A stretch of 6,111 bases of DNA from Pseudomonadota bacterium (GTDB taxonomy: Bacteria > Pseudomonadota > Gammaproteobacteria > Burkholderiales > SCOH01), in NCBI GenBank assembly GCA_030917985.1, contig JAUPTR010000332.1, positions 1 to 6,111 of the forward strand, written 5' to 3'. The notes under the pieces were generated by a model that worked only from the letters and a program-made list of their open reading frames with translations, made no database searches and was not told the DNA's origin. A program made the translations under genes and the position numbers. How positions within the stretch are numbered: position 1 is the stretch's first letter; every line of letters starts with the position of its first letter. Shown in pieces: positions 6,017 to 6,111 of this stretch.

Positions 6017-6111
6017 TGACCAGCCACTTGGCGGCTTGCCGCCTAGTGGAGTGGCCATGCAAGGCTGACCAGCCACTTGGCGGCTTGCCGCCTAGTGGAA
6101 TGGCCATGCAA
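6017..6111. repeat. Two tandem 49-bp repeat units, each with a hairpin, cut by the window end
   Basis: Unit 1 is 6017-6065 and unit 2 starts at 6066, reaching 46 bp before the window ends. They differ at one base in the shared length (G at 6051, A at 6100). Each holds an imperfect stem: CCACT, a T/T mismatch and GGCGG, then the CTTG loop, then CCGCC and AGTGG (6023-6048 and 6072-6097). Identity runs through the whole unit, so this is a tandem direct repeat and not a repeat-spacer array. More copies may follow. It could be a REP-like intergenic element, a structured RNA repeat or a protein-binding array. Confidence 0.9.

Noticed and set aside
6017..6111. CRISPR array
   Set aside because: The two copies are identical across the whole 49-bp period apart from one base, so there are no distinct spacers.
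6017..6111. Integron attC sites
   Set aside because: The expected GTTRRRY and RYYYAAC core ends are absent, and no cassette-sized open frame lies between the copies.

Overview
The window looks like chromosomal DNA from a Gram-negative proteobacterium of fairly high GC content, most likely a betaproteobacterium. The reasons are the GC-rich codon use, a PEP-CTERM surface protein, an ExeM/NucH-type secreted nuclease and a TonB-like protein. A placement near the Neisseriales/Chromobacteriaceae is a guess from general resemblance and was not tested. No phage, insertion-sequence, CRISPR or RNA genes are visible.

Layout: at the left edge (2-910, + strand) is the 3' end of a sensor gene, a hybrid histidine kinase or similar multidomain signalling protein. 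Its receiver (REC) and histidine phosphotransfer (HPt) domains remain. It converges on a leftward block, with a strong nested hairpin (951-994) in the 91-bp gap that probably ends transcription from both sides. The leftward block, in transcription order, is a TonB-like energy transducer with an unusual N-terminal cytoplasmic domain (5806-4523), an intrinsic terminator (4497-4465), a large secreted ExeM/NucH-family nuclease (4343-1635) and a small PEP-CTERM protein (1586-1002). The right end (5807-6111) holds no convincing gene. It contains several dyads and two nearly identical 49-bp tandem repeat units, each with a hairpin, and the second unit runs into the window edge.

How the genes may relate: the nuclease and PEP-CTERM genes are 48 bp apart on one strand with no terminator seen between them, so they probably share a transcript. 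Both products carry signal peptides and should act outside the inner membrane. The TonB-like gene is separated from them by a good intrinsic terminator and is probably its own unit. A shared theme of using extracellular DNA or remodelling matrix, with TonB-driven uptake, is possible but only inferred. No exosortase, ExbB/ExbD or TonB-dependent receptor lies in the window.

The main annotation decisions are the starts of the two largest leftward genes. The longest open frame for the nuclease begins inside the TonB-like gene and reads through that gene's terminator. The longest frame for the TonB-like gene begins at a GTG upstream of its own Shine-Dalgarno sequence. In both cases an internal ATG with a well-placed ribosome binding site is preferred. 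I saw no clearly new system. The items most worth a second look are the TonB-like protein's domain order, the tandem hairpin repeats, and the nuclease/PEP-CTERM pairing together with the nuclease's C-terminal module.
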